Shown here: positions 23,930 to 36,048 of the stretch, piece by piece
How positions within the stretch are numbered: position 1 is the first letter of the stretch
How the letters are laid out: each line of letters opens with the position of its first letter
Assembly (NCBI GenBank): GCA_965153355.1
Contig: OZ231126.1
Coordinates: 66,526,001 to 66,590,000 of the forward strand
Reading direction: 5' to 3'
From: Flaccisagitta enflata
Lineage: Eukaryota; Chaetognatha; Sagittoidea; Aphragmophora
Length of the DNA stretch: 64,000 bases
Made by a program: the position numbers and the translations under genes
The notes under the pieces: generated by a model
What the model saw: the letters and a program-made list of their open reading frames with translations, nothing else
What the model was told of the DNA's origin: nothing
Database searches by the model: none

Positions 23930-24405
23930 TTGGAGGCAGCGGCCTCAAAAGGAAGTGTCTTATCGTACACGCCCCCCCCCCCCGCCTGAAGCCCCAATTC
24001 AGCATAAAATCAGCTTTGTTAGGCTTGAAATAAGCCCTCCCCCCTCCCGCTTTCTTCCTCCTCCCTTCCCTCTTATTCCTCCCCCCTCCCCCTTTCTTCC
24101 TCCCCCCTCCCCCTTTCTTCCTCCTCCCTTCCCTCTTCTTCCTCCCCCTCCCCCTTTCTTCCTCCCCCCTCCCCCTTTCTTCCTCCTCCCTTCCCTCTTC
24201 TTCCTCCTCCCTTTCTCCTCCCTCTCTTTGCTCTCCTCCTCCCTTCCCTCTTCTTCCTCCCCCTCCCCCTTTCTTCCTCCCCCCTCCCCCTTTCTTCCTC
24301 CTCCCTTCCCTCTTCTTCCTCCCCCTCCCCCTGTCTTCCTCCCCCCTTCCCCCTTTCTTCCTCCCCCCTCCCCCTTTCTTCCTCCTCCCTTTCCTTTTCT
24401 TCATT
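23930..24405. mobile_element. Foldback left end with pyrimidine minisatellite
   Basis: TTTTTGGAGGCAGCGGCCTC then AAAAGGAAGTGTC resembles a foldback end; no right end was found. It is followed by a C run and about 40-bp units of CCTCCTCCCTTCCCTCTTCT then TCCCCCTCCCCCTTTCTT (24030-24400). Confidence 0.55.
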
Positions 24406-24514
24406 CTCGTCTTTCTCCAACATCTCGAATCTTTGCTCTAAGAACTGAGTCCCTGGATGACAGGAAACAATATTTCTCAAATTGCCAATAACATCATTTC
24501 TATAGAGGAAAGGG

Positions 24515-24529
24515 GAACAGAGAGAGAGA

Positions 24530-24606
<77 letters not shown>

Positions 24607-24814
24607 CTGATTAGCTGTCATTTTGATTGACGTAGAGTTTTCGTTGTGCTCCAGCTGTTGCTTCAGAGAGAGGCTTTTGTGTGCCTTTTGTTTCGCAGCG
24701 GCAGCAAACAGCGGCAGAGGCAGCAGCAGCAACGTCGGGAGTAACGAAAGCTGCCACAAGAGGCCATACTTTTTTTTTCTTTTTAAGAATGTTTGTGACA
24801 GTGACACCCACTCT

Positions 24815-24864
<50 letters not shown>

Positions 24865-24936
24865 AGAACTCAATCAATTTTCCTACATCAACGCCCTCGT
24901 TAGTCTCTCACCAAGCCAACTTGTTCCCACTCTACA

Positions 24937-25001
<65 letters not shown>

Positions 25002-25020
25002 TTGCACTCCTCTCTCTCTC
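24515..25020. repeat. (AG)n and (CT)n tracts
   Basis: (AG)n at 24515-24600, (CT)n at 24818-24862 and 24940-24999. The AG and CT tracts are on opposite strands of one another, so the region can pair with itself. Confidence 0.95.
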
Positions 25021-25139
25021 GAAGAACGCTAACATCCGTTGGTGACAATGTCAATCGAGTTGTCAGTTCCGTTGTCAACTCGAATGTGACATCGCTAACG
25101 TGAAAAGACGAAGGAAGATGACAAGAAGCGCCGGTTTTT

Positions 25140-26884
25140 GGGCAGAGGCCCCAAAGGGGCCGATGACCTATGCTATCACAGATATGGAAGATTTTCTTCT
25201 CCTTCTTCTTCTTCTTCTTCTTCTTCTTCTTCTTCCACCATTCAATCTGACGACCGTAATTGTAGGTTTCTCCTTAGATTGGTACAGTCCACTGGTGCAG
25301 CGATCAACAACCAACCATCAAAAAATATTTCATTGGGCACTTTTTTAAAAAGATCGTTTTTTGTAAAAAAATGTGTTGCAAATGCAACAAATGTTGTATA
25401 TGCAACATACTTGTGTTGCATATAATATAATATATATTATATATATATATATATTATATATCATATATTATATATATATTATATATTATATATCATATAT
25501 TATATATAATATATATATATATATAATATAATATTTGAGTATTTATCTTTATCCAGCGAAGGCACCTTTTGGTGGGTCCGCCTGCGAGTATTGGAGTTAA
25601 AGGACCGAAACTCACTTTAGGGTGCAGGTCTCCAACTGATGACCAGAAACTGGATATAGTAAAATATTCAAAAACTTGGATTTTTTTCTAAATATGGGAA
25701 AGTAAATTTTACCCTTCATGGTGACCAATCATCCCATGATATATCTTCTTTGAAGATGAATTCCCTTTCCTCCAATCACTGAGATTTCCCTTTAACAAAC
25801 ATTTAGTATAAATTGTCCAAAGTCCCACTCCCTTTGTTTAATTGAGAGGAAGGGTAGCCACTAGGACGTCGGACACCCATAGTTCCTTTTTTTCAATTAG
25901 ATGTAACTCTTGCTGAATTGATTATCCCAGTCAATGCCAGAAGTCAGCGCTAACTTTTATCCCCTAACCCAATAGCATACATGAAAAATTTTTTTGTTTA
26001 ATTGTAAGACAAAAGTCTTGTTTTCTGCATAAAAATTACTTGTCCAAAGGTTTTGATATTCATTAACCACTAAAATTAGGTCGTACCTAAAATTGAATAG
26101 GTGAGTATATGAGTGGAAGCATATACTATACAGGAATAAGTAACTTTTGAATGTTTTGTTTATTTTTAGATATTCAGTTGATTTTGAAAAACATTTTTCT
26201 TCAAAAATTTTTTGTAAGATACTTTTTGTTGCACATTTCATATGCAATGTACATGTGTTGCATATGCAAGGTACATGTGTTGCATATGCAAGGTACATGT
26301 GTTGCATATGCAACATACATATGTTGCATATGCAATGCACATGTGTTGCATATGCAACATACTTTGCATATGCAATACATTTTTGACAAAAAGCAATCTT
26401 TTTCAATGAATGCCAAATGAAATATCTTTTAATGGTTGGATATTGGTTGCTGTACCTGTGGACTGTTCCAATCTAAAAAGAAACCTACAGTTACCCAAAA
26501 ATCATCATGGCGGTCGCCAGAATGCAAGGTGCAACTCCTTCTTCTTCTTCTTCTTCTTCTTCTTCTTCTTCTTCTTCTTCTTCTTCTTCTTCTTCTTCTT
26601 CTTCTTCTTCTTCTTTGTCCCCCCCCTCCTGGATTCAAAACCCAAATTATAGCCTTGAGACCCTAATCCCAGCCTCAAGGTGTCTTTCCCAGCCGCAAGG
26701 CTCCAAATTCAGCCCCATAGCTCTAATCCAAGACGCGAGGCTCCAATCTGAGCCTCAAAGCCCCAATCCTAGAACCAAAGCTCAAACCCAAGCCTCAAAG
26801 CTCCAATCACAGCTTGGAGGCTCCAATCCCAGCCTCAATGCCCAGCCCAGAATAGGTCATTGGCTCCTTCAGGGCCGCTGCCCC
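25140..26884. mobile_element. Foldback element split in two by a TIR element
   Basis: The left end GGGCAGAGGCCCCAAAGGGG then CCGATGACCTATGCTATCAC and a (TTC)n run is at 25140-25236. The right half is at 26525-26884: (TTC)n, AGCCTCAAGGCTCCAAT-like units, then AATAGGTCATTGGCTCCTTC and AGGGCCGCTG. The two halves are what remains of one element after the 25238-26525 insertion. Confidence 0.65.
25238..26525. mobile_element. 1.3 kb TIR element with TTGCATATGCAA repeats
   Basis: The left arm (25238-25385) and right arm (26385-26525) are diverged inverse copies. Both contain GTAGGTTTC and TTAGATTGG.ACAGTCCAC, then AAATATTTCATTGG-like and AAAAAGAT-like segments in order. Inside are (TA)n at 25425-25532 and a 21-22 bp minisatellite TTGCATATGCAAGGTACATG (26240-26375). 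No transposase frame. Confidence 0.65.
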
Positions 26885-27144
26885 TTCACCTCCACATCTA
26901 ACATACACTAACTTGGGGGCATCGGGTACCGCTGACCATCTGACGCTTTTGCGACTATTATCTGCTGACATCAACGACTGTTATAATTTCACGTTATTAC
27001 ATTATTATATAACGTGCCGCAAAAAAAGAAAGAAGTCTAAGTAATGGCCAACACAATAGGTTCGCCTTGCCGGCTGAGAACATATGAATAAACATTTTTT
27101 TTAGTGATCGAACGGGTTTTTTTTTATGAATAAATGTTGTTGGT

Positions 27145-27425
27145 GAATGAATGAATGAATGAATAAATGAATGAATGAATGAATGAATGAATGAATGAAT
27201 GAATGAATGAATGAATGAATGAATGAATGAATGAATGAATGAATCAAAGAATGAAGGAATGAATGAAGCAATGAATGAATGAATGAAGGAATTTGTGACA
27301 TTTATGAATGCGTTACCGACCGACCGACCAACCGAACAACCAAACAACCGAAAAACCGACCGACCGACCGACCGACCAACGGACACAGCCAATTATTGAG
27401 ATGCGAGTTCCCATCTAGAAACCGA
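27145..27425. repeat. (TGAA)n array joined to a GACC-rich Helitron-like 5' end
   Basis: About 30 GAAT/TGAA units (27145-27270), then ACCGACCGACCGACCAACCG (27313-27383), GGACACAGCCAATTATTGAG and GATGCGAGTTCCCATC, a weak 5' hairpin in reverse orientation. Confidence 0.6.
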
Positions 27426-27869
27426 GGATGAATTCAAGTCTTGCTATATCATTAATCTATTCAGTTGTGCCATGAAAGGGATCGAAAGGCAAACGCAGAT
27501 TTGAGTGTGATAGAACGAGAGCCACCCCCGTCCCCCCCCCCCCCCGATTTTGGGGTTTGGTCGTTTTTTGGTGTCCGAGGTGGTGATTAAGGTGTCATTT
27601 GGGGTGATTTGGTGGTCGATGGGTCAAATTTGCCTTTGGTATATCCAAACTCCTTATGCGCCCCCCCCCCTTGCTCAGCAAATCGAATCATAAAGTATGA
27701 TTGAAGTATTATCTGTAGCACTATCAGAGTCTTTTTTGAGTTTACTATCAACCTCGCCAATACACATACTATCCCTTCCCACACACATTAGCCCTGACCA
27801 CACACACTAACCCTGCCCATTAGACATTTCATGACCTTGTTTTTTTTAAGAAGCGGAAGTTGCTTACTA

Positions 27870-28015
27870 AACCATACCTTATTAAACCATAGCTCATTAA
27901 ACCATAGCTTATTAAACCATACCATATTAAACCATAGCTTATCAAACCATAGCTTATTAAGCCATAGCTTATAAAACCATAGCTTATAAAACCATAGCTT
28001 ATTAAACCATAGCAA
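27870..28015. repeat. Minisatellite (AAACCATAGCTTATT)n
   Basis: About nine units of 15-17 bp; the 3' side drops the repeat at AGCAAAGCTAGTTGC. Confidence 0.9.
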
Positions 28016-28460
28016 AGCTAGTTGCAGCCATTATGAATCGTGTTTTGCTCGAGCTTGCCACTAAAATCAAAGCCCGCTCCAACGGACTCGCTTTTAACCG
28101 AAATCCTCCTATAACAGATACTAATTCTGTGTCCCTTGTCCGTTGAAGTGTCCGTTGAAGTGTACATTGATTCTTTCGCTTCTCTCTGATGAATTCCTTA
28201 CATACATGAACATCGAAAAGTGTCTTCTCAAAAGCCCGTATTTAACTCTCCCGTTTTAAAACCCGGGGATTCAGCCATCAGTCTTCTTTCTTTTTTCCTT
28301 CTTCTTCTTCTTCTTCTCTTTTGCCAGTAAGACTTTGTGTGACGTAATCCCTTCGCTGACAGCGACGATCAATCACTCAGACCTAAATGATGTTCCTTGA
28401 TGGACACGCAGACGACCGAGAGAGAGAGACAGAGAGAGATAGAGAATAAGTAGTTGAAGT
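28016..28460. other. No gene seen
   Basis: Mixed sequence with a short (TTC)n run near 28300. No frame with splice sites or repeat termini was recognised. Confidence 0.5.
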
Positions 28461-28462
28461 AT

Positions 28463-28924
<462 letters not shown>

Positions 28925-28954
28925 GCTGCGCTCTTGCTTTCCCTTTTTGGGTGT

Positions 28955-28964
28955 NNNNNNNNNN
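28955..28964. other. Assembly gap (10 N)
   Basis: Ten N characters, so the true distance and even adjacency are unknown. Sequence to the right starts mid-way through an element that copy A has intact at about 2,397. Confidence 0.99.
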
Positions 28965-29297
28965 GACCAACCGACCGACCGACGGACCAACATAGCAAGT
29001 TATAGAGTTGCGTAGCACGTGATTAAAAGGCGGTAAGACGGTTTGACTATTGAGTCTATTCACCTTGACCAACCATGTTGTATTCTTACTGTTTTTGTTT
29101 GTTTTTTGTTTTTTGTTTGTTTTTTAAAATGGCTAATATCTCTAAAGATGGGTTAGTGGCTTGTTGCTATGCATTCAAAATTTCATCATTTCATGCACGC
29201 TGATTGGCGGAAATGGCTCCCCCTCGAGCCACAGGGGTGTGTGATTGGCTGTTACACAATTCTCTCTCTCACTCTGACCTTCGCCGCATAGGAATGT

Positions 29298-29301
<4 letters not shown>

Positions 29302-29369
<68 letters not shown>

Positions 29370-29415
29370 CTCTCTCTTTTTTTTCTCTCTTTTTCTCTTT
29401 CTTTCTATCTTTCTT

Positions 29416-29474
<59 letters not shown>
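29302..29474. repeat. (CT)n with T-run interruptions
   Basis: Copy A has only CTCTCTCTCTCTCG at the same point (2686-2699), so B is expanded here by about 160 bp. Confidence 0.95.
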
Positions 29475-29478
<4 letters not shown>

Positions 29479-29811
29479 ATTGACGGCTCTTGTCGTTAAC
29501 CGTTTGTTACTGTGACAAGTTTCTGCGTAAGTCTGAGTCGTCAATTTTATCTTCATTGTCTTTCTTATCAGTTGCATCGTGTTCTATGAAAGGGTTTCGT
29601 TTCCCATCGCATCGCCCATGTCTGTCGCTCATTTTCCATTAGTGTGTCTGTCTCTCTATTTGTCAGTATATCTTTCTGTTCGCAAGCCTGTTCGTCTATC
29701 TGACTGTCTATCTGTCAATCTCTCTCTCTTGCTCTTTATTTCTTACATCACTTTTAGATCGGACTGTCGCAAAAAAAAAAACTGTATTTCTACGAAACTA
29801 TACATTGTAAT

Positions 29812-30188
29812 TGTGAATTGCGTTAAGCAATTCACTTTAACATCACCTGGTGTTTCATTTTTTTTTTATTTTTTTTATTTCTTTTTATCTTTTTTCTTCC
29901 GCTGATTAGGTTATGTTTCACTTGCCGTCTTTCCCCTATAGGAGTTTTGTTTCATTTTTGCCATCTTTCCCTTATGTTGCTAAATAGGTTGCCGTTTTTC
30001 CCTTATGTTGTTAAATAAGTTATGTTTCACTTGCCGTCTTTCCCCTATATAGGTTTTGTTTTATTTTTGCCGTCTTTCCTTTATGTTGGTCTTATTTTAT
30101 GCCTGTTTTATTTATAGTAATTAAGTATTTTCACTCATCATGTTGTCAATTGCACCTGCAATTCACATGTTTGGCAACAGCCACTGGT
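29812..30188 (+). mobile_element. Helitron-like insertion found only in copy B
   Basis: Copy A reads GTAATTAGTTTTTTC (3032-3046); copy B has 377 bp between the two T bases. The insert starts with the hairpin GTGAATTGCGTTAAGCAATT then CAC, ends with GCAATTCACATGTTTGGCAA then CAGCCACTGG, and has about 60-bp internal repeats (TTTCACTTGCCGTCTTTCCC). It lacks the GTCY run but keeps the hairpin-arm arrangement. Confidence 0.65.
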
Positions 30189-30474
30189 TAGTTTTTTCTT
30201 TTTTCCCCTGATAGATGTTTTGATTAAGTTTTGTTTCATAAATTGAATGTCCCACTGACGTAAAAATTTTTAAGCCTCCTACTCATAAGTGTATGGCGGG
30301 GAATCTCAAAGGGCCGTCGGCAAAGTTTTAAGTCCGACAGAGCTTCAAGCCCGACAGGGTTTATATGTAATTCAGTCTTTTCCAATCTTAAATTGTATAT
30401 CATATAAAAAATGACAGCCAAATTTGTTAGAAAGACACACAGTCTCTCTTTTCATTCCCCAAAGTATGCTTTTT

Positions 30475-30790
30475 GGGCAGCGGCCCCGAAGGGGTCGATG
30501 ACCTATGCTTTCACACATATGGGGGATTTTCTCCTTCTCCTCCTCCTCCTCCCTCTCCTACGTCCCCCCCTCAAATCCCAGTCCCGAGGCCCAAATTCCA
30601 GTCTCGAGGCCCAAATCCCAGTCTTGAGGCCCACATCCCAGCCTCAAGGCCCAAATCTTAGCCTCAAGGCCTAAATCGTAGCCTGGAGGCCAATGTTTCA
30701 ACCGTGAAGACCAAATCTCAGCCTCAAGGTCAAAATTTCAGCCAAGAGGCCTAGATCCCGGCCTTGAGGCCCAAATCTCAGCCTCCAGGC
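30475..30790. mobile_element. Foldback left half
   Basis: GGGCAGCGGCCCCGAAGGGG then CGATGACCTATGCTTTCACA, a pyrimidine run, and about ten AGGCCCAAATCCCAGCCTCA units. No right end; it joins directly to the 3' half of a CACCGC-type MITE (30790-31030, ending GATCTCAAAGCGGTG). Confidence 0.65.
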
Positions 30791-31041
30791 TAACACTGAA
30801 GGACCACTCCTGTTGAAAACAAGAAGTTCTGCTGCTATCTAACCTAGTTTTTTCCATGAAGAAGATCTTTTTTGGTAAAAATTGACTGATTCTTGTCATG
30901 AAATTTAGACCAAATGATATCACACTGGTGAAATTATCTACCACATAAACAAAGAATCAAGTGATTGTCTCAAGTATTTTATGAGCAATATAGGTTCTCT
31001 TTGCTACAGTCCGATCTCAAAGCGGTGTAACATATCCATGT

Positions 31042-31344
31042 TTTTAAGTGCGTCCTCGCACTTCTATAAGAGGTCATGTCCGTTGGTGTGTCGGTTGGTC
31101 GGTCGGTTGGTCGGTTGGTTGGTCAAGCGAACGTTTAAAATGCGCAAAACGGCTGATTCTGACGTATTTCTTTACCTTATCACTCATACTCACCATATCT
31201 ATATTCTTTTCATTCAATTGGTCTATTCATTCATTCATTAATTAATTCATTCATTCATTCATTCATATATTCATTCATTCATCAAAACTTGTCTGCAAAA
31301 TCTTAATCAAGGAGGTAATTTATTGCCTTCACTTCTGGCCTTGT
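31042..31344 (+). mobile_element. Helitron-like element
   Basis: 5' hairpin AAGTGCGTCCTCGCACTT, then CTATAAGAGGTCATGTCC and a GTCGGTTG run; a (ATTC)n run at 31206-31265; 3' end near TTCACTTCTGGCCTTG. Confidence 0.5.
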
Positions 31345-31450
31345 TTTTCTGACACACAATTCATTATCTTCCTGCTATCACTTTCGATACCTCCTCATTT
31401 TTGCCATCCATCACAAGTTTTATTTTTAGCTTCTGTCTTTTAACTTTTGA

Positions 31451-31824
31451 TTTTTAGTCGCGTGCACGCGACTCTACAACCCGCTTCGTTGGTCCGTCGG
31501 TCCGTCGGTCGGTCCGTCCGTCGGTCCGTCCGTCCGTCACACTTTACTTTTTCATTATACTTTAAGTTATTTCTAGTCATTCTAAGTCATTCTAAGTCAT
31601 TCTAAGTCATTCTAAGTCATTCTAAGTCATTCTAAGTCATTCTAAGTCATTCTAAGTTATTTTAAGTCACATAAGTCAAATAGGTCAAAGTAGTATTTTC
31701 AGTCATTTTAGGTCTTTTTAAGTCATTAAAAGTTGTCTTGAGTCATTTTAAGTCATCTTGAGTCAATAAAAGTCATCTTAAGTTATTTATGTCTCGCACG
31801 CGACTTATAGGTGTTGGCCTTGTT
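31451..31824 (+). mobile_element. Helitron-like element with 10-bp minisatellite
   Basis: 5' hairpin TTTTTAGTCGCGTGCACGCG then ACTCTACAACCCGC; GTCC/GTCG microsatellite (31486-31540); a TCTAAGTCAT array (31575-31660); the 3' arm GCACGCGACTTATAG and the end GTTGGCCTTG. Both copies of the arm AGTCGCGT/ACGCGACT are visible. Confidence 0.65.
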
Positions 31825-31962
31825 GTTTAAAATTATATAAAATTTTTAGCTTAATCTGATAGACTAGGTTAGAACATTAAACTAGTCATCCAAGGATCGC
31901 ATAGGTCAGCGGTACCCGATGCCCTGCTTGAAGTGATCAAGTGAAGTAGTGGAATGAGAGCA

Positions 31963-33220
31963 GGGCAGCGGCCCCAAAGGGCCGATGTCCTGTAGGACAC
32001 AGGGGAGAATTTCCAGACGTCCGTCCGTCCTTCCGTCCTGAAGATTAGAATTGAGGTCTAGGGGCAGGCCTGAGACCTGAGGGGCAGATTTGAGGCCTGA
32101 AGGGAAGATTTGAGGCCTGAAACTCTGATTTGAGGTCCGGAAAGCAGAATTGAGGCCTGAAGAGCTGATTTCAGGCCTTGAGAGCTGATTTCATGCCTGG
32201 AGAGCTGATTTCAGGCCTGGAGAGCTGATTTTAGGCCTGGAGAGCTGATTTTACAGGGTGTACCAACTCAGTTGTAACTTAAAGAATCGATAGATCTCAG
32301 CTTCTAGAAAAGATAATCCCATTCTGAAAAAAGCTCCAAAGAGTCCCATAAGCATTGTACACATTCACAGGCTAAAACGATGCAGCTATTTCTCATTATG
32401 TAAATTTGACTGTCATTGCTCATAGACATTTTTTCTTCAAGAAGCTCACATTTCTAAACGGATTGAGCTAGAGACCTCAGATTGGTCTCAAATCGAAGAA
32501 TTTTTGCAGTAGTTTTTGGCCCTAATAAAAAACATCCTCAAAATATTGATCTTTTTTGCATTTCTTTTCTGCAAAACCACATTTGAAAAAGAACCTCGAT
32601 TTTCATAGACATGAATTTAGCAAATATCATAGTATTTTATCAAAAAGTTGTGAATTTTTCTAGGAATTCTCTTTTACAATGTAGGATATCCTTGATTTGA
32701 ATCCAACTCCATATGTTTTGTCAAATTATTTACAGATAAGAGCTAAACGAAGATTAATCATCATAGGTGATCAATAAACAATAGCAAAATGATAGCAAAA
32801 TGGCTTATACTTCCAAGCCATTTTTCCATGATTGTTGATGCCTTCCCATCATTTTCCTTTTATTGAGCGAAAATCGTTTTTCAAAAGCTCTTGAGAACTT
32901 TTTTCAGAATTAGATTATCTTCTTTAGAAGCAGAGATACATCGATTCTTTATGTTACAACTGAGTTGGTACACCCTGTAGGCCTGGAGAGCTGATTTAAG
33001 GCCTGGAGAACTGATTTGAGGGCTTAGAATGCCTAAATCAGGCCTGTGAGGATTTGAGGCCTCGATAGCCAATGGGGGGGACGGACGGACGGACGGACGG
33101 AAGGAAGGACGGACAGACGGAAGGACGGAAGGACGGACGGACGGACGGAAGGACGGACGGACGTCTGGAAATTCCTCCCTGTGTCCTACAGGACATCGGC
33201 CCTTTGGGGCCGCTGTCCAA
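31963..33220. mobile_element. Foldback element interrupted by a MITE
   Basis: TIR GGGCAGCGGCCCCAAAGGGC and CCTGTAGGACACAGGGGAGA then ATTTCCAGACGTCCGTCC, inverted at 33130-33220. Interior units GGCCTGGAGAGCTGATTT (32090-32253 and 32980-33030) are split by the 32254-32977 MITE. ACGG/GTCC runs lie inside both TIRs. Confidence 0.75.
32254..32977. mobile_element. Tc1/mariner-type MITE inside a minisatellite
   Basis: 724 bp between TA dinucleotides. Ends are CAGGGTGTACCAACTCAGTT and the exact inverse AACTGAGTTGGTACACCCTG. On both sides the host reads GGCCTGGAGAGCTGATTT, so the insertion site is unambiguous. Confidence 0.88.
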
Positions 33221-33890
33221 AAAGGAAGTCCTGATGAAGTCAGGTCACAAGTTAAGAATGAGAAAAACTAACATATTAAAGCAATAAAGCAACTTTTTAA
33301 TAGCATAGGTCTCAATTCTTTCATAAATCAAATAAAACTAAGATACTTAAAATCTATCCTCCAGTCTAGGCCGTCTTTGCTCCCATCGCATAAAAGGGCA
33401 TTTATTTGCAACCGAAGACGAATCGTCAATACTAGAGATAAAAGAGAGAAAAGCGAGGGACAAATATAAGTCAAATGACAAACTTAAACGCAACTCAAAT
33501 ACGACTTAAAGGCAACTAAAATACGATTCAAATATAACTCAAATGTAATAGCAATAATTATTCAAATATTACTAACCAGTGTTCCTGGACCGGGATAGAC
33601 GACGACTGCGATGCGACAACGTGAGCGAACGAATTTAAACGATAGCGATAACGATAACAACTACAACAATAACTAAGAGACAGCCAATGAGAGGACACGG
33701 TCTACGAGATACGTGACGACTAACGACTCTACTAACGGTTGACAAATCAGAGGACGAGGTAAGGGACACGATAAACGATGAGGGTAAGTTAAGGCAAAAC
33801 GAGATAGGGGAAGGGCAACGCGGATAGGATATGACGCGTACGAAAAAGGACAAGAATAAGTGACACATCTAATATGGAGAACATCTGATA
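33221..33890. other. No gene seen
   Basis: Short degenerate repeats of AACTCAAATACGACT-type (33485-33550) and scattered GATAACGATAAC runs. Nothing gene-like was recognised. Confidence 0.5.
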
Positions 33891-34455
33891 TGGAGAACAT
33901 CTAACATCTAACATCAAACATCTAACATCTAACATGTAACATGAAGAACATCTAACATCTAACCAGGGGTGTATATTCTTGAGTGGCTTTTGATTTTTTT
34001 CCCCCCCCCTGCCTTTGATTTTCTTCCCCGCGACATGTCGCGTCGCGTTTTTATATCCATGATTTTCTTCCCCATATAGCAATAAAACTATGTAGTTAAG
34101 GTTTAAATAGTGTTAAATTGTGTTGTACTAATTGAGTTTCATGATTTGGTACTGTAAAAAGTTATATTTTCCCCAAATTTCTTTTTTTTCTCACTTTTCC
34201 CCCTTAGATTTCCTTCCCCATCTCCAGACCCTTTGATTTTTTCCCCCCAGAACTCAAGAATATACAGACCTGCATCTAACATGAAGAACATCTTACATCT
34301 GACATCTAACATCTAACATCTAACATCTAACATCTTACATCTTACATCTAACATCTAACATCTAACACCTAACATCTAACATCTAACATGAAGAACATCT
34401 AACATGAAGAACATCTAATATCAAACATCTAACATTAAGAACTTCTAACATGAAC
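33891..34455. repeat. Minisatellite (CATCTAACAT)n
   Basis: 10-11 bp units of AACATCTAACATCT with ATGAAGAACA variants, interrupted at 33964-34272 by a hAT-like element. Copy A has no counterpart. Confidence 0.9.
33964..34272. mobile_element. hAT-like MITE, 309 bp
   Basis: Ends CAGGGGTGTATATTCTTGAG and the inverse ACTCAAGAATATACAGACCTG-type. CATCTAAC (8 bp) is on both sides (33956-33963, 34273-34280), as expected for hAT, although the host is itself a CATCTAAC-containing tandem repeat. TTTGATTTTTTTCCCCC blocks sit inside each end. Confidence 0.7.
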
Positions 34456-34927
34456 AGTGCTGCGTCGCCACTTCCACTTTCTTAATCCAAGCGCCACCAT
34501 TGATGCTGCCATTACTATCGCCACCGCCAACACCACCTCTTCACTCTACATTTCGGTCAACACCATTACCACTTCCCTAAAAGCATCTGCCATCACCACT
34601 GTTTTCTTCACTTTCGTCATTGCCATTTGCCACACTAATGGCACATTGAGGGGTTACGTTTGTAGCGCGTGTATTATATATTTTAATTCCGCTTTTCTCA
34701 TAATGGCTGCTAAATGCTGTAATAAACATTGGCTGTCAAATCCGTTTGCTTCTGTTTGCATTTGTCAAGTGTGTCTCAAAGTAACGCCGCCGTCGCCTTC
34801 GCCTTCACTTTTGCCTTCGTCTTCGCGCGTCTCTCCCGTCAATTGTTGATAAATTCAAATTCTCGTCATGCAAATCAGCGACTGTCATTTCCTGTCTCAT
34901 TTCCTGTCACTTCCTTTTATTTCCTGT

Positions 34928-35096
34928 CCTAGCCTGTCACTGCCTGTCACTGCGTGTCACTGCGTGTCACTGCGTGTCACTGCGTGTCACTGCGTGTCAC
35001 TGTCTGTCAATGCCTGTCACTGCCTGTCACTGCCTGTCACTGCCTGTCACTGCCTGTCACTGCCTGTCACTGCCTGTCACTGCCTGTCACTGCCTG
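34928..35096. repeat. 10-bp minisatellite (CCTGTCACTG)n, copy B
   Basis: Counterpart of 3790-3958, with more CGTGTCACTG units at the 5' side. Confidence 0.95.
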
Positions 35097-35410
35097 TCAT
35101 TTCTTGTCATAGCCTGTCTCCGCCTGTCCTTCCCTGTCATTTTCTGTCATTTCCTGCCATTACCCATCATTGCCTGTTGCTATTGCGCGTATGTCTTATG
35201 AGTCACAAAGGCTAGTGACAGCGGGCTCGCGAAATAACAGCAATTTAATCGATAGTTAAACGTCGGAAACTTTCACTTGCGCGTGATCATTCACGAGTAT
35301 GGGCGTGTGTATCGTTAATAATGATATTGCAACTGTTTGCATCTTGAGTTCTTGACATGTGTGATTGTAACGACTCCCTCGCAATTTTCTGTCGCTGCTA
35401 AGCGACTCTA

Positions 35411-36048
35411 TAAGACAGCGTCCCCCTGAAGGCAACATTTGTGTTTCAAAGAGGGTCAAAATGGAAATTTTGAATTAATGGAAATGGAAAGACAAGTGTA
35501 TAAAGATGCTTCAGATAGCTGAGACATATTATTCAAATGAAATATTTGCATTTATTTAGCAAAAAGGACCAAGTTTAGCCAATGTTACTAAAAAAAATTT
35601 ATTGAAAATTTCTACTTTTTTCATTTTTGGTCACTTACAGGGGGCTGGTCTAAATTCTAAATTTGCATGGAAAAAAAGAAAATGAAAAAACAAAGAACAT
35701 AGTTCTCTTCCCAAATCGATTACAGAGAGAACTATGTTTTTCAAAATGCAAAATTTCCCTGTGTATGGCTTTCTTAGAATTTAGACCACAGAAAGTAAAA
35801 AAAAATGTTTGCAGAGATTTGCTAAAAACTATCATTTTCCTGCTTGATTCCATGTGATTCGCATAGTTCAAATTACATTTTAGGTCAGGATATGATATAA
35901 AGGTATACACCAAGTGTCTTTAGAGGCAAAATGTCTACTAAAAGCATTCTGGCTTCATTATTGTTCTGAAAATCATGAAAATCCTGAAAATCATGCAAAA
36001 AGCATCGTGAAATACTCAATTTTCCTTCAAAAATTCGCCGTCATAAGA
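35411..36048. mobile_element. Copy B insertion splitting a Helitron-like element
   Basis: ATAAGA flanks both sides (35410-35415, 36043-36048). The insert begins CAGCGTCCCCCTGAAGGCAA and ends TTCAAAAATTCGCCGTC, with an inner inverse pair (TCTAAATTCTAAATTTGC/TAGAATTTAGACCAC). It is unrelated to the 3 kb insert at the same point in copy A. Confidence 0.5.

Noticed and set aside
24073-24873. 266-codon minus-strand Glu/Gly/Arg-rich frame
   Set aside because: Direct translation of the CCTCCCCCTTTCTT minisatellite plus an AG tract; no splice or start context.
31451-31560. GTCC/GTCG run considered as a simple microsatellite only
   Set aside because: It always sits at a fixed place after the hairpin and CTCTATAAGAG motif, so it is part of the Helitron-like element.
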